A stretch of 64,000 bases of DNA from Apostichopus japonicus (Eukaryota > Echinodermata > Holothuroidea > Aspidochirotida > Stichopodidae): the NCBI RefSeq assembly GCF_037975245.1, contig NC_092568.1, forward strand, positions 2,480,001 through 2,544,000, in the 5' to 3' direction. Position 1 is the first letter of the stretch, and each line of letters opens with the position of its first letter. The notes beneath the pieces are model-generated. The model worked only from the letters and a program-made list of their open reading frames with translations. It was not told the DNA's origin and did no database searches. This document shows, piece after piece, positions 51,801 to 61,670 of the stretch. A program made the translations under genes and the position numbers.

Positions 51801-53661
51801 TTTTTTTTACTTCTTCAGTACTAAATGATGGAAAATTGTAGTGTTAATGATGTCAGTTCTAGAAAAATCCAAGTAACTTGATGTTCCCAGTAACATTCAT
51901 ACCCAAATATGTAGAATATCATTTTAGACTTGTCACAAGTCATCAAAAGATGAATACATGTTGGTCAAATGACACCAAAAGTTAAGAAGCATTCTGTTGT
52001 AGGATCTTAGTGTATTCTAGCACACTGAAATCAACCAATTGAATCATTCAGTTGAAACTAGTGCTGTTTTACAATATGTTGGATTCACAAAAGTGATGTC
52101 CGAAACACATGGTGATGTCCGAAACATACTTTTAAGGTTATTTTGCTATAATATTTGGTAAAGATGGATGAAGTTTTGAGTAGTGCAGTATGTATGTTTG
52201 TAACAATAGAACTTGTCATAATACATGAAGTGCTCATCTATTGTGTCTTTTTTTCAAGCAACATAAAGCAATATTAATTAAAACTTGTTTCGGACATCAC
52301 TGGTGTTTCGGACATCACACACATGGACGGAAAATTTGAAATGGTTATAAAATCAAAACGGATGAGTGGAAATGTGTCATGTACATACTGTAGTTGAGGG
52401 AGTACTTATGCTTTAATTAGAGTAACAAAACAGTCTTGTGGGTTTTAGCATACTTCATATATTAGTTGCTTCATGACGTTTCGGACATCACCAAAATGTG
52501 GACGGAAACATTTTGCATGTTGTTTAACTTCATTGTGTAGTAAAATGTGGCTGAATGGACATGCATCTGATATATATTTTATTTGATACAACTATGACAG
52601 TATTGAAAAGGCACACCACTTTCAACATTTGTTATTTAACCCCAAACTATGCCACTCATAAATTGGTGTATAAATGTGGACGGAAAAAGTGATGTCCGAA
52701 ACACTGGTCCAGTTTCGCAATAATTCGCAAATTCATCGATGAAATTTTCTGAAATATTTATGAGAGGGAACCTATAGCCACAAAGTTCAATCATGACAAA
52801 ATTTGGAGTAATCCTCTTTTGGAGTTGAGAATAGATCAAAGTACAAATTGTGCAGTTTGAAAACGGCAACATTTTCCGTCCACATTTCGGCACTTCTGGG
52901 AGTATAGCATACCTATATGCATATCTCAGGAAATTGTCTATGCTATGGTAGGTACAGCTAGGTGGACTCTCTCCATGGGGATAATATTTGTATCTCTAGA
53001 ATCTCTAATTATTTTGTCACAATGCTCCAAATGCCATTTATGCTAATTTGGGCGCTTTAACGTGAACAGACCCATATTTACATAGCCCAGCATATAGCTA
53101 GCCTAATGTACAGGTTGATACATACAAATGGCTTGTGTGCTTTGAATTTTTTCAATCCCTACCTTTTCTGGGATTAGGTTAAAGTTTTGGCAACAAAGTA
53201 TATATTCATGATAATGCAATTATTTACTTCACGAAACCTTTGTAATGGAAGGAACTCATGCCAACACTGTTTCCCTCCCCTCCCCCCCCCCCCCAGGTCT
53301 GTGCTCTTTAATTTGGGAATAAGTTGTTTAATTATATATGACAGTTCTATGACAGTATAGAAACTATAGTAAAAAGCACTGCACAATACACCTACAGGTA
53401 CTGAGGAATTTGCACTTGACTTTGACTTTGAAAGCTGAATGCCATATAATTCCCATTCAGATATTCTCAAGTTCACCACAGAATCTGCCAACAAGACAAA
53501 AACAAACAAACAGCAACTTATAATTACCTCCTGTAGGCAGCCACATTGTCTTTAACCGTCTGTTCAAGATTAGCACCACTGGAATAGTAATCAAATGCAT
53601 ACTTTGGAAGATGTCTCTTAGCGTAGCTTTCAAAGTCATCCAAACATGTCATAGAAGCCAT
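36882..53661 (-). CDS. HAO1: Peroxisomal (S)-2-hydroxyacid oxidase (glycolate oxidase type), complete
   Basis: An FMN enzyme that oxidises glycolate and other 2-hydroxyacids to 2-oxoacids, making hydrogen peroxide. Eight minus-strand exons join in phase: 53661-53528, 46425-46274, 45549-45294, 44702-44536, 39142-39051, 38218-38057, 37383-37314 and 36952-36882. They give 367 residues (human HAO1 370). An in-frame TAA precedes the ATG. Active-site residues of the family are all present by position: the N-terminal DYYSSGAN tyrosine, APTAMQ, Trp109 in SSWST, Tyr131 in QLYVYKDRD, Asp159 and Arg166 in [10 protein letters not shown], Lys232 in LPIVLKGIL, and His256 and Arg259 in [10 protein letters not shown]. 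The FMN-phosphate site is [20 protein letters not shown] plus GRPVLWG. The last three residues are SNL, a variant of the SKL peroxisomal signal. Trp109 favours HAO1 over HAO2. Intron 1 (7.1 kb) is mostly one transposon; intron 4 (5.4 kb) holds nested MITEs and a SAP-domain fragment. Confidence 0.96.
37651..37802. repeat. Tandem duplication, period 75 bp
   Basis: Two units share TCACATTGTTTACTGATAG, then AGGTCTCTTACAATGACCA and GGCCAAATTCTACCA. The period of 75 is a multiple of three, which explains the repeated-looking open frame on the minus strand. Located in HAO1 intron 6. Confidence 0.88.
39296..40405. mobile_element. hAT-like MITE, CATAGGCGTAG family, copy 2 (expanded)
   Basis: Starts CATAGGCGTAGGAG and ends CTCCTACGCCTATG, flanked by CCTAAGTG at 39288-39295 and 40406-40413. 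The left part carries about five tandem units of roughly 84 bp, each with ATTCGGGCAATATGCTGAGA, TTCGGGCACCTACTGAAAG and TTTGCAATGTGTTTTTCAA, between about 39344 and 40160. The fifth unit is split by a nested element (39727-40117). A GC-rich palindromic patch CGCGCGGAGCGCGCG lies near 40320. It is inserted in HAO1 intron 4, about 150 bp upstream (in transcript order) of exon 5. Confidence 0.9.
39727..40117. mobile_element. Nested hAT-like MITE, CAGTGGC ends
   Basis: Starts CAGTGGCAGAGCG and ends CGCTCCGCCACTG, flanked by GCACCTAC at 39719-39726 and 40118-40125. That duplicated sequence is part of the host MITE's internal repeat unit, so this insertion is younger than the repeat expansion at that unit. 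391 bp, non-coding. Confidence 0.9.
42074..42665. mobile_element. Probable MITE with clustered TGTCATTCG motifs
   Basis: The right part has six copies of (T)GTCATTCG at 42563, 42573, 42583, 42623, 42632 and 42641. The left part has inverted forms (GAATGACA near 42096, CGAATGACA at 42121, CGAATGA near 42173). Outer parts are loosely inverted (ACTAAAATGAATGACA versus ACAAAAACGAATGACAG), but neither a clean terminal repeat nor a target duplication could be fixed, so the limits are approximate. It lies in HAO1 intron 4 next to the SAP-domain fragment. Three copies in a row are exactly 10 bp apart. Confidence 0.5.
42716..43281 (-). pseudogene. SAP-domain fragment of a repetitive SWIM/YqaJ-type protein, frameshifted and truncated
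   Basis: The start at 43281 encodes a SAP-type DNA-binding helix pair ([20 protein letters not shown], then [14 protein letters not shown]). Around 43095-43105 the similarity shifts to another frame, which continues through [45 protein letters not shown] and [13 protein letters not shown] and stops at 42716. From memory of the family, this order belongs to the N-terminal part of multi-copy metazoan proteins that continue into a SWIM zinc finger and a YqaJ-like nuclease domain; those parts are missing here. A minus-strand AATAAA-rich stretch overlaps the stop. It is carried in HAO1 intron 4, antisense to nothing and in the same direction as HAO1. I read it as a dead copy of a mobile or virus-like gene. 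Confidence 0.6.
48337..48951. repeat. Left subterminal motif field (GTTTCGGACATCAC)
   Basis: Copies at 48337-48350 (one mismatch), 48368-48381, 48730-48743, 48919-48932 and 48938-48951, all in plus orientation, plus a partial ATTAGGACATCAC near 48753. They are 0.5-1.1 kb from the left terminal repeat. Likely a binding site for the element's transposase, by analogy with subterminal repeats in other transposons. Confidence 0.8.
49556..49620 (-). repeat. tRNA-like (SINE or tRNA pseudogene) remnant
   Basis: Read on the minus strand, GCGCAGTGGTTAACGCC resembles an A box and GGTCCCGAGTTTG a degenerate B box, about 30 bp apart. The flanking acceptor stem is not complementary, so it is not a functional tRNA gene. 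Confidence 0.35.
51064..51464. mobile_element. Nested hAT-like MITE, CAGGGTTGTCCAACCT ends
   Basis: Starts CAGGGTTGTCCAACCT and ends AGGTTGGACAACCCTG, flanked by CTGTAGAC at 51056-51063 and 51465-51472. Both ends are GC-rich with CGGCCCGC patches. 401 bp, non-coding, inserted in the 5.26-kb element in HAO1 intron 1. Confidence 0.92.
52093..52702. repeat. Right subterminal motif field (GTTTCGGACATCAC, both strands)
   Basis: Plus-strand copies at 52287-52300, 52305-52318 and 52478-52491; minus-strand copies at 52093-52106, 52112-52125 and 52689-52702. A second motif, (T)GGACGGAAA, occurs at about 52325, 52498 and 52677, and inverted near 52871. The field lies 0.35-1 kb from the right terminal repeat. 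Confidence 0.8.
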
Positions 53662-54819
53662 GTTTAAAATTTAAACTACCACTGCAGCAGTAGTACTTCA
53701 TATGATACAATCGTCCTCTTCAGATGTGTGTTATATTGCCATTACCTGCATTGAAACCTTACAATCAAGTGGAAAGGTCATACCATGCAGGAAACCACAG
53801 TATTACCATTAAATTGTTCAGATTTTAGATGATTCCGAATGATAATAAGCTGCAAAACAGTTGCACAACTGTGTAGAGCTGGTATTCTGTGCGAATGAAA
53901 GAAAAGGGAGAACAACATAATTCACATATATACTGTAGACATTGATATAAATGTACATATATAGTATTGCTAGAAGCAGACACCCCCAAACATAGAATAG
54001 TTGTTTACATCAGCAACAATTGTCATGTACCCCTGTGTGTAAACAGTACACAGTAAATCACTCACCAACCTTTAACATGATATGTATAAGTATCTATTCC
54101 CCTTTCCAAGGGAGGACTTGTGATACTAACTTGACAGACCATTGCCCTGATCATATGGTTACAACAGGGTGTTGTTATGGACTCCCTGGTTACAATCTCT
54201 TTTGTAAGGCGACTGGGGTTGAGAGTGGATAAAGTTGTTTGGCTTTTGTGACAAGGCTCTGTCTAGGTTGACTTTTCATCATTCATGAAAGTTACTGCTT
54301 CCCTGCATGCTTATGACATCACACTTTCATGTCTACAATACATTAACTGATGAGTATGTACCATTGGTGGCATGGGCCAGGGGTAGAGTGCTAACATATA
54401 ACCCAATTTTCAAACCACTGTAGTCAGTACTGTAATAACACACAGCTTGAGCCCATTATTTAGAGAAATTTCAAATACTGAAAGGACAAAAGAATGCTTT
54501 CTCTTGTTCTTCCAGAATGTAATTTGCATTTTCCTGCCAGCTCTGGGTTGTTGACCGTGTCCAAAGTAGGACCTGAAGGGGGGGGGGGGGGGACTACAGC
54601 CTCCTCAAGCCAGGTTGCAGAGGGCATGTATAATCTATTGTGCTCCACAGTTTCATACAATACTGTAGGCACTGCATGACTGCAGGTTGGCAGGGATATA
54701 TTGCTTGATATCCATTCATCCTAACTGTGCAGGAATTTGCAGTTACTGTAGCTTTCTTTCCTTCTTTGTTGACATGAAAATATTCTATTTAGTTTTCCCA
54801 GTTACCAAGTAAATACTAC

Positions 54820-56995
54820 CAGCGACGTAGCCAGGAATTTGAAAGGGGGGAGCACTTTTTGCGATTGATATGGATTTTCAAAGTTGTAGGCACGACTATC
54901 TGAGCGGAGCACCACCATCGGTTGGCGCGGAGCGTACAAGAAAATTTTTGGTTTTACAAACCCCCCAGATGGCCGGAAACGGCCCTTCCCTAGTGTTCAT
55001 TCTGGTTCCCTGGCCTCTTACTAACTTGAGACACCTCATTCAATATCACTTTTAAACCCCAAAAACAAACGAGTTAAAATAGTACGTAATTCAAAAATAC
55101 ATAATGTATTAAAATTAGCAAGGTACACAAGGGCGGCAGAAGCACTTTTAATCTGGGGGGGGGAGGGGGCACCGACGTCAAAGGGCACTTTGCAGAAATT
55201 CGATTGGACTGATGCAGCCTGATATTTAGTACCCTTTATAAATCTTATTGTATTATCTTATTTGCATATATAGATCACTCCATCAACACCCCCCCCCCCG
55301 TCTTAGTAGTCTTACTTTTCAACTTCTGATACTTGTAGATACAAAGATAGGCCAGAAATGTCTTTGATACAACCATAGCCAGTATTTGTCTTTGATACAA
55401 CTGTAGCTAGTAAATGTTTATCGAAAAGGCTGTTTTGGAACTTGGAACGCCGATCGTGACAACAACAGGCAACAAAGTGCTGCAGCTCTATACAGTCTGT
55501 TAATCAACGATAGGCTTATTTGACTGTGGAATGTTCTCAACTGAAATTTTATCGCGTAAACGGGTTCTTAACTAGATGTTAAAAAACTGACAAGATCGTA
55601 TCCTAGTCTTTTTCGGCGGGTAGAGTATTGAATGAAACGGCAGGCGATATGAATGACAGCCTAGGTGACAGAAGAATAGGTCATCTAATTTAGCCATAAT
55701 CTTGCTACGTTCATTTCAATAGTTTTTCCTGTCTAGACTCTTAAACTCGTCCAGCAAGCTTATGGATTTGAATTATGGGTGTTTTAATAAAAAAGATACC
55801 TTGGCCAAAAAAGTGTAGGCCCGGGCCTACAGTGCTACATACTTAGTTCTAAATTAGGATTAGATCTCTTACTGAAATATCGCTGACCTAATAAGGTGAT
55901 CAAGAGTACAAGTTTTATGTAGAAAAAGGGCACATTTTTAACTTGAGGAAAAGTGGGGGGCACTTGCCCCCTGTGCCCCCCCGGTTCCGCCGCCCTTGAA
56001 GGTACATGTACAGAGTAGTCTTACTTTTCAACTTCTGATACTTGTAGATACAAAGATAGTCCAGAAATGTCTTTGATGCAACTGTAGCTAGTAAATGTTT
56101 AAGTTAGCCTACTAAGAGAAGGCGAGAGCTATCCGACGATTGCCATCTGATGCAATTTCTCAAGTGTTTTCTCAACTGAAATATTATCTGCGTAAACGGG
56201 TTCTTAACTACATGTTAAAAAACTGACAAGATCAGATCCTATAGTCTTTTTCGGCAGGTAGAGTGTTGAATGAAACTATCGTGCTACATACTGCCCTGAT
56301 CATATGATATCAGTATCAGCAGATTTTGTTTCCTGTTTAAATTCTTTTACATGTTCTTTACATAATATATCAGAAAGACAAACATAGTGCTCTTTTACAA
56401 GTTTTCCAGTAGGATGATTCTTGTTTATTGTCCACTGTCTGGACTTTAATACATTTGACGAACTTAACTGATGGACAATATAAACTTTCATATTTTGTAA
56501 TACAGCCAGATATGCAGTGGCCTAAAAACAAATATCGTTATCGCAGTGTATTAGCAGTGTAATAATTATTTATAGGAAGTGCGTATCACGTACGATTGCT
56601 AGCTTAGCTTCATAACATGCTGTTCGTGCAACAACTTAGAACGACTCATTGAACGAACGTTGTCGACGTTGTTGTGCATACAGTTCGTGACATTCCATAG
56701 AGTGCGGTTAGGTAGGCAATATGTATTTTATTACGCAGTGACCAACTGTAGGCTTGTAATTGGCTATAAGCTAAATTTAGCTAATTGCATCTGCCAAACT
56801 AAGTAAGTAGTTGAATCAGTAGGCGTGAATGTTACTACGATTACAATCGAGTTAACGGAGCTGACGAGTATTCAAGATCAAAAGAGCACTGACAAAATAC
56901 CATGCTAAAAAAACGACAGTTTAAAAAAAAAAAAAATCAACACTGAAAGGGGGGGAGCGGTCGCTCCCCCTGTTCCCCCCCTGGCTACGTCCCTG
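54820..56995. mobile_element. hAT-like element with CAGCGACGTAGCCAGG-type ends
   Basis: Left end CAGCGACGTAGCCAGG and right end CCTGGCTACGTCCCTG are near-perfect inverted repeats, flanked by AATACTAC at 54812-54819 and 56996-57003. Total length is 2176 bp, of which 55128-55998 is a later insertion. No transposase frame. The right end has a long G/C-run palindromic segment (GGGGGGAGCGGTCGCTCCCC). Confidence 0.88.
55128..55998. mobile_element. Nested hAT-like element, CAAGGGCGGC family, inverse copy
   Basis: Starts CAAGGGCGGCAGAAG and ends TTCCGCCGCCCTTG, flanked by AAGGTACA at 55120-55127 and 55999-56006. Its left end matches the right end of the element at 9406-10460, including GGGCACTTTG(C/T)AGAAATTCGA-type sequence and the poly-C run, so the two copies are in opposite orientation. 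871 bp, non-coding. Confidence 0.9.
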
Positions 56996-59344
56996 AATAC
57001 TACCCAACAGTGATGAAGGTAATATGTCACATAATCGTTTAATCTCAGGAGGTACTGTACATGCTTAACTATTCGTTCTAGTCATGCAGTTAATAGTAAC
57101 CTATCTCAAGGTCTTGTGTCAAGATGCTGATGATGATCTAGCTTTTACCAAGCCAATACCTGGCATTGCAAGTTTCCAGCTTGTTATATAAAAGAGTTCA
57201 CAATTTAATATTCAGTTTGTGCAATTAAGGTATGGGACAATAGAACCTACTTGTTTTATCAGTTCTTTCCACAGTACAGAAACAGAGTGGAAGTCAATTG
57301 ACGGTTGCAATAATTCTCTCTTCCAAGACTTCAATAACACATTGAAAGCATGTTTCATTTAGCTACGGACTAATTACAAAACATGTGCGATGCAGCTGCA
57401 AGGTTGCCTAGATGTGATACAACGTAAACCATGTGACTTCGAAACGGATGAAATGTGTTAATAAACAGTATATACAAGGTTTACGCATTTCCGGCATCAG
57501 CTTTCAATGACAAACGCCCACAAATGATTTTCTCCAATCACTTCTAGGACGATTTGCCACAGCACAGTCGTAATAGTTCATAGCATCTGGATTAAACACA
57601 GAATACTTGATTAAAAAACACCTCCTAAATTAGACAATCATGAAAGTTTGCACATTTCATTGGCATCTTTAATTGAACAGCTAAATTAAAGATGGATCCA
57701 CAAATGCAAAAGACCAAACTATAAACCTACAACGGTTCTAAACTTCTTACACTTTTTCAGAACGAACAAATATGTTCTTTAGAACTGATTTTGAGCTCAA
57801 AGCAAGGCTAATTAATTATTGCTGTGCTATCCCTCCAGAGGTTATTTAAGAAATAAGTTGGAGTAACTAAGTTAATGTACTGTAAGTAATCAGGACAAAC
57901 TTCATCCGAGACGACCAAATTTTTGTTTGGGCAACAAAAATAAGCTTTGAAGGTTGTCTGGTGTATGACTAGTTGCTATTAAACAACAGATTCCACAAAA
58001 TATAATCTACACCTCGGCGAGAGTGACCAGAAACAAATTTGCTGTATGCTGTGATACGTAACCATTCACATGTCCTTAAATGGCAGTATTTTAAAACTTA
58101 GCAGGATTTTTGCTACCAATACAAAGGGTTATGCAATTTAACATAGAAACAGCCCTATATAGCTCAACATATGCGGATGTCTGACCTTGCTTTTTGGCCT
58201 GCAAACTAGTTTGTTTAAACAGACCTAGGGACTCGGCTCACTGGAGCAAGAAATATCGAAAAAGACAATCAACGATTCCAACTTATCTTTGAAATGGTGC
58301 ATAAATTTAATATAAAAAAAATTGACAAGAAAACTGTTGAGTGTCACAACACATGCAGTAGGCTTGAATTCTAACATTGTAGTTTCCAAAGGGCCAATCG
58401 GGGCTCAAAAATATGCATTGTCAGAGACGGTTTGTTTGCACAATACAAGTGGATGGCATTTTCTTATAAAAAGGCAAACTTGAAAGAAGCATTCTGTGAG
58501 CTAGCAATTTCAGGTTTCAATCACAACTGGTAGTTACAATATGCTATTTTCCACCAGTCATATCACAAGTTGACAAATATTACTGACATATATTATTAAA
58601 CAATTTTCCAAGTCCACCACATAAATCCCTTCACATTGTCACTAACCAATTTCCATTTTCACATTCGTTATGCCATTTCCCCCCCCCCCCTCCCCAATGT
58701 CAAAAAAACAAATTTAAGCTTAGATTTTAAAAATATCACCAAACCTGCCGAAGTTTTAACTGTTAACAATATTGGATACTGCAAAACAATGTGCGGGAAG
58801 GGCTAAGGTATACAGACTTTAGAAGAATCAATCAAAGAACAATAAAATAAGGTAAATGGCAGCTTTTAAAAACAGTGAGTAAAAACGTACATATTAAAAG
58901 CTTACAAGCTGACTGTATATATGGTAATAAACAGTATCTTGGTATGCTAAATATAATTTGCACATTGCAATCCAAGTAAGGTACATCGCAGTTTTAAGCT
59001 GTTTACAATTCTATCCCACTTTACAATATTTGAAACAAGCATTTTGGATGAATCTTGAGGTGCAACACTAATTCTTGACAGAAAGAGATGAAACCAAAAA
59101 CAACAAAGATTAGATTGGTGCTTGAATGCAACACAGCTAGAGAACAATATACAGTACTTAAATTGACTCAACAGAAATATGATTTCTTTCTTAAAGTTTT
59201 TGGTAAATTTCAAAGCATTCTAGGAAATATGTTAAACCCAAATTATGAAATCCAGCCCTGTACAATTCAGCAAAGAAAACTACTCTCACCACTCCTTTCC
59301 ACCATACAATATTTTGTTCCCCTCCCTATGTTCCCGTCTGCAGT

Positions 59345-61670
59345 GGCGTAGGAAGGTACTTTTGAGTGGGGGGGGACTGAAGACTGATGGCCGGCCTGGG
59401 GGAGGGGTCTAAGGGGAGGGGGTGTTTTTTGCATTTTCAGGTGGCCTCAGATGCAATTTGGTGCAATATAGCACACTTCAACACCCACTCCATTTTGTAA
59501 ATAATTTTAGTGTTCAACCGATAATCGGTTAGACAATCGGCATCGGGCCGATTATCAGACAATCGGTAAATAATCGGCATCGGCAAAATCCATTGCGCTA
59601 CCGATTATTTGGAACCGATTATTACGTTCCACATAAAGGATTGTATTTTTCCGCGCTTTTGATACACCAGAACCACAACGGGAGAAAATTTTTGATCATT
59701 CGGTTCAATGCTATTTATAGCCGGGGAAGGTGTGCTAATCTACTGTGTAACGGTATCGTAGGTCCCTCGAGCGAGTTTGCACAAATGCTGTTCGATACAC
59801 TATCCAGTTTTGGCAGTTAACATCATGCAGTATAAAGTATACACGCCATAAACTTAGGGGGACGACGTATTTTTTTTACTTCGCTTGTTGCATCTAACAA
59901 AACCACCTGTCATCATTTAAAACGATTGATAAGAAAGATCAATTGTCTATACTTAATATAAGCACCAAATCAATGTACTTATTAACCACTTTGGCCGTTT
60001 CACCGTAGGTAAAAACTGGAAAGTGAAAACAATAACATTAGGCTTTGTTCATTGTGAGTTCTACGTACATTAGGCTAGTCTGGCTGAAGAACGGTTGAGC
60101 TTCAGAACTGTTAAGTTTGAAAATGCGCCCAAGATTTTACAAACGGCATAAAATGATGAAATCAAGGCTCCAAATACTCCTAAAATCCCTAAACACGTTT
60201 GGCGAAAGTCCTCAGTAGTTCTACTGCATTAAAGTATTTTGTGATTAGGCAAACATTCTTACGCATATTTTTTGCGAAAAACCCGAAGCAACTTTTTTCC
60301 CCATGCAGCGTGTACCATACGTGCTAACAGTAACTAAACTCCTTACTGCAACCGACTAAAAGCAAGTCTGATTTCCAGTGACACGCCGCGACAGAGTCAA
60401 TGGGATTTTAGTGTGTGATTTCTCCCACATGTAGTTAAGTCAATGGAGAAGCGCCATTGACTTACTGTGTATGATCGTTTGAAACAACGTTCGTTCGATC
60501 GTTTACCGTTTTTAAGTTTTACCGCGCAGATGGTAATCATTGAAAACTTGAAGCAAACGTTCGGGGTTGTTTTATTTTTCAAAATAATAAACTGTTTGCA
60601 AACTGCTTATCCACTAAAGAGCCTGTGTAAGAATATGTTATAAGTAATGTGGCGTTACATTTCGATCCTGCTAGGATCGAAACGTCAGGCCAACTTACTC
60701 TTAGGTCTACACATTATTTTTCATATCAGATTATATATTTCGATATCAGCTAACGAAATAACGAATATTTTATTTACGTGAGATATACTTTTTTCTATAT
60801 TTACGTTGGAGTTGCAACAGTGATAATAGTTTTAATAGCAGTTGTAAAAGCTGTCCCTTTTTCGTTTTTCATTTCGTAGCCAATGGCTACTATTTTCACC
60901 CAGTCTGTAGTCTGTACAGTACTGTGTTGTGGCGGGATTGCTAAATATTGCGACTCCTCGTTATAATCGTACATCGCCCTATGTATGTATTACAGTGTTC
61001 TTTACTTGCTCCATTAATCTTAACTGTGAAAAGTTAAGTCGTTCATTTACCATCTTTGATTGTATTGGCCTAGAAGTTGGTAATCATGCATTACACTAAA
61101 TCAGACCAGTTCCACGAAAATTTTGAAATAATCGGTAATCGGTAATCGGCAATCGGCCGATTGTCACAGGAATTAATCGGTAATCGGTAAAACCGATTGT
61201 CATACAATCGGTCGAACACTAAATAATTTTGCATTTTCACCTGGCCTTAGATGCAATTTGGTGCTCCAAATGAGATTTTTTTCTCCTTTGTATGGAGTAT
61301 GATTAAAATTTCAGGAAAAGTTACATACATCCTTTATTTGTTTGTTTGTAACCAGGGATGTGCCCACGCTGGGCGGCACTGCAGGGGCGGCCCCGCCCAG
61401 CACTAAAAATTACCGCCCAGCACTGTCTTAAAAATCGTGAATCCTGCCCTGCACTATTTTCATCTAAAATCCTGACATTCCTAACAATGTATTTCACAAA
61501 AAAAAATTTGGAAAGTAAATTGTTAGCAAAGCTAGTGTATGTGCTTAAAAAGCTACACAAGTGCCAGCATTTGGCATCTGAGCACATTCAAAAATCGAAA
61601 AATTTCTCAAAGGAGAGGGGACACCTCCTCCCACTTAGACCCCTCCCCCAGGATGGCGATCAGTATACCC
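59345..61670. repeat. Diverged inverted repeat around a younger insertion
   Basis: About 59380-59420 (GGGGGAGGGGTCTAAGGGGA) and the complement of about 61625-61660 (ACTTAGACCCCTCCCCCAGG) form an inverted pair. A direct pair GCATTTTCAGGTGGCC (59431) and GCATTTTCACCTGGCC (61231) lies inside it. The left edge CAGTGGCGTAGGAAGG resembles a transposon end, but no matching right end was found, so this is an older, partly lost element split by 59508-61221. Confidence 0.45.
59508..61221. mobile_element. hAT-like element with AATCGG-iterated ends
   Basis: Starts TAGTGTTCAACCGAT and ends ATCGGTCGAACACTA (one mismatch), flanked by AATAATTT at 59500-59507 and 61222-61229. Both ends are filled with many copies of AATCGG or its complement, within about 100 bp of each terminus. 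The interior (about 1.5 kb) has no frame above 75 codons and includes a perfect 10-bp-stem hairpin at 60660-60682. Non-autonomous. Confidence 0.88.

Larger units (their letters stand above)
47811..53074. mobile_element. 5.26-kb DNA transposon with perfect 25-bp terminal inverted repeats
   Basis: The left end 47811-47835 begins TGGGTCTGTTCACGTTAAAG and is the exact reverse complement of 53050-53074. Flanking bases (AAATA on the left, TATTT on the right) extend the symmetry and would fit a TA or ATAT target duplication. Both flanks of the interior carry a 14-bp motif GTTTCGGACATCAC in either orientation: five copies at 48337-48951 and six at 52093-52702. No open frame longer than about 90 codons exists, so it is non-autonomous or a decayed copy. 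It fills most of HAO1 intron 1 and contains a nested hAT-like MITE (51064-51464) and a tRNA-like remnant near 49560. Superfamily not recognised. Confidence 0.85.
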
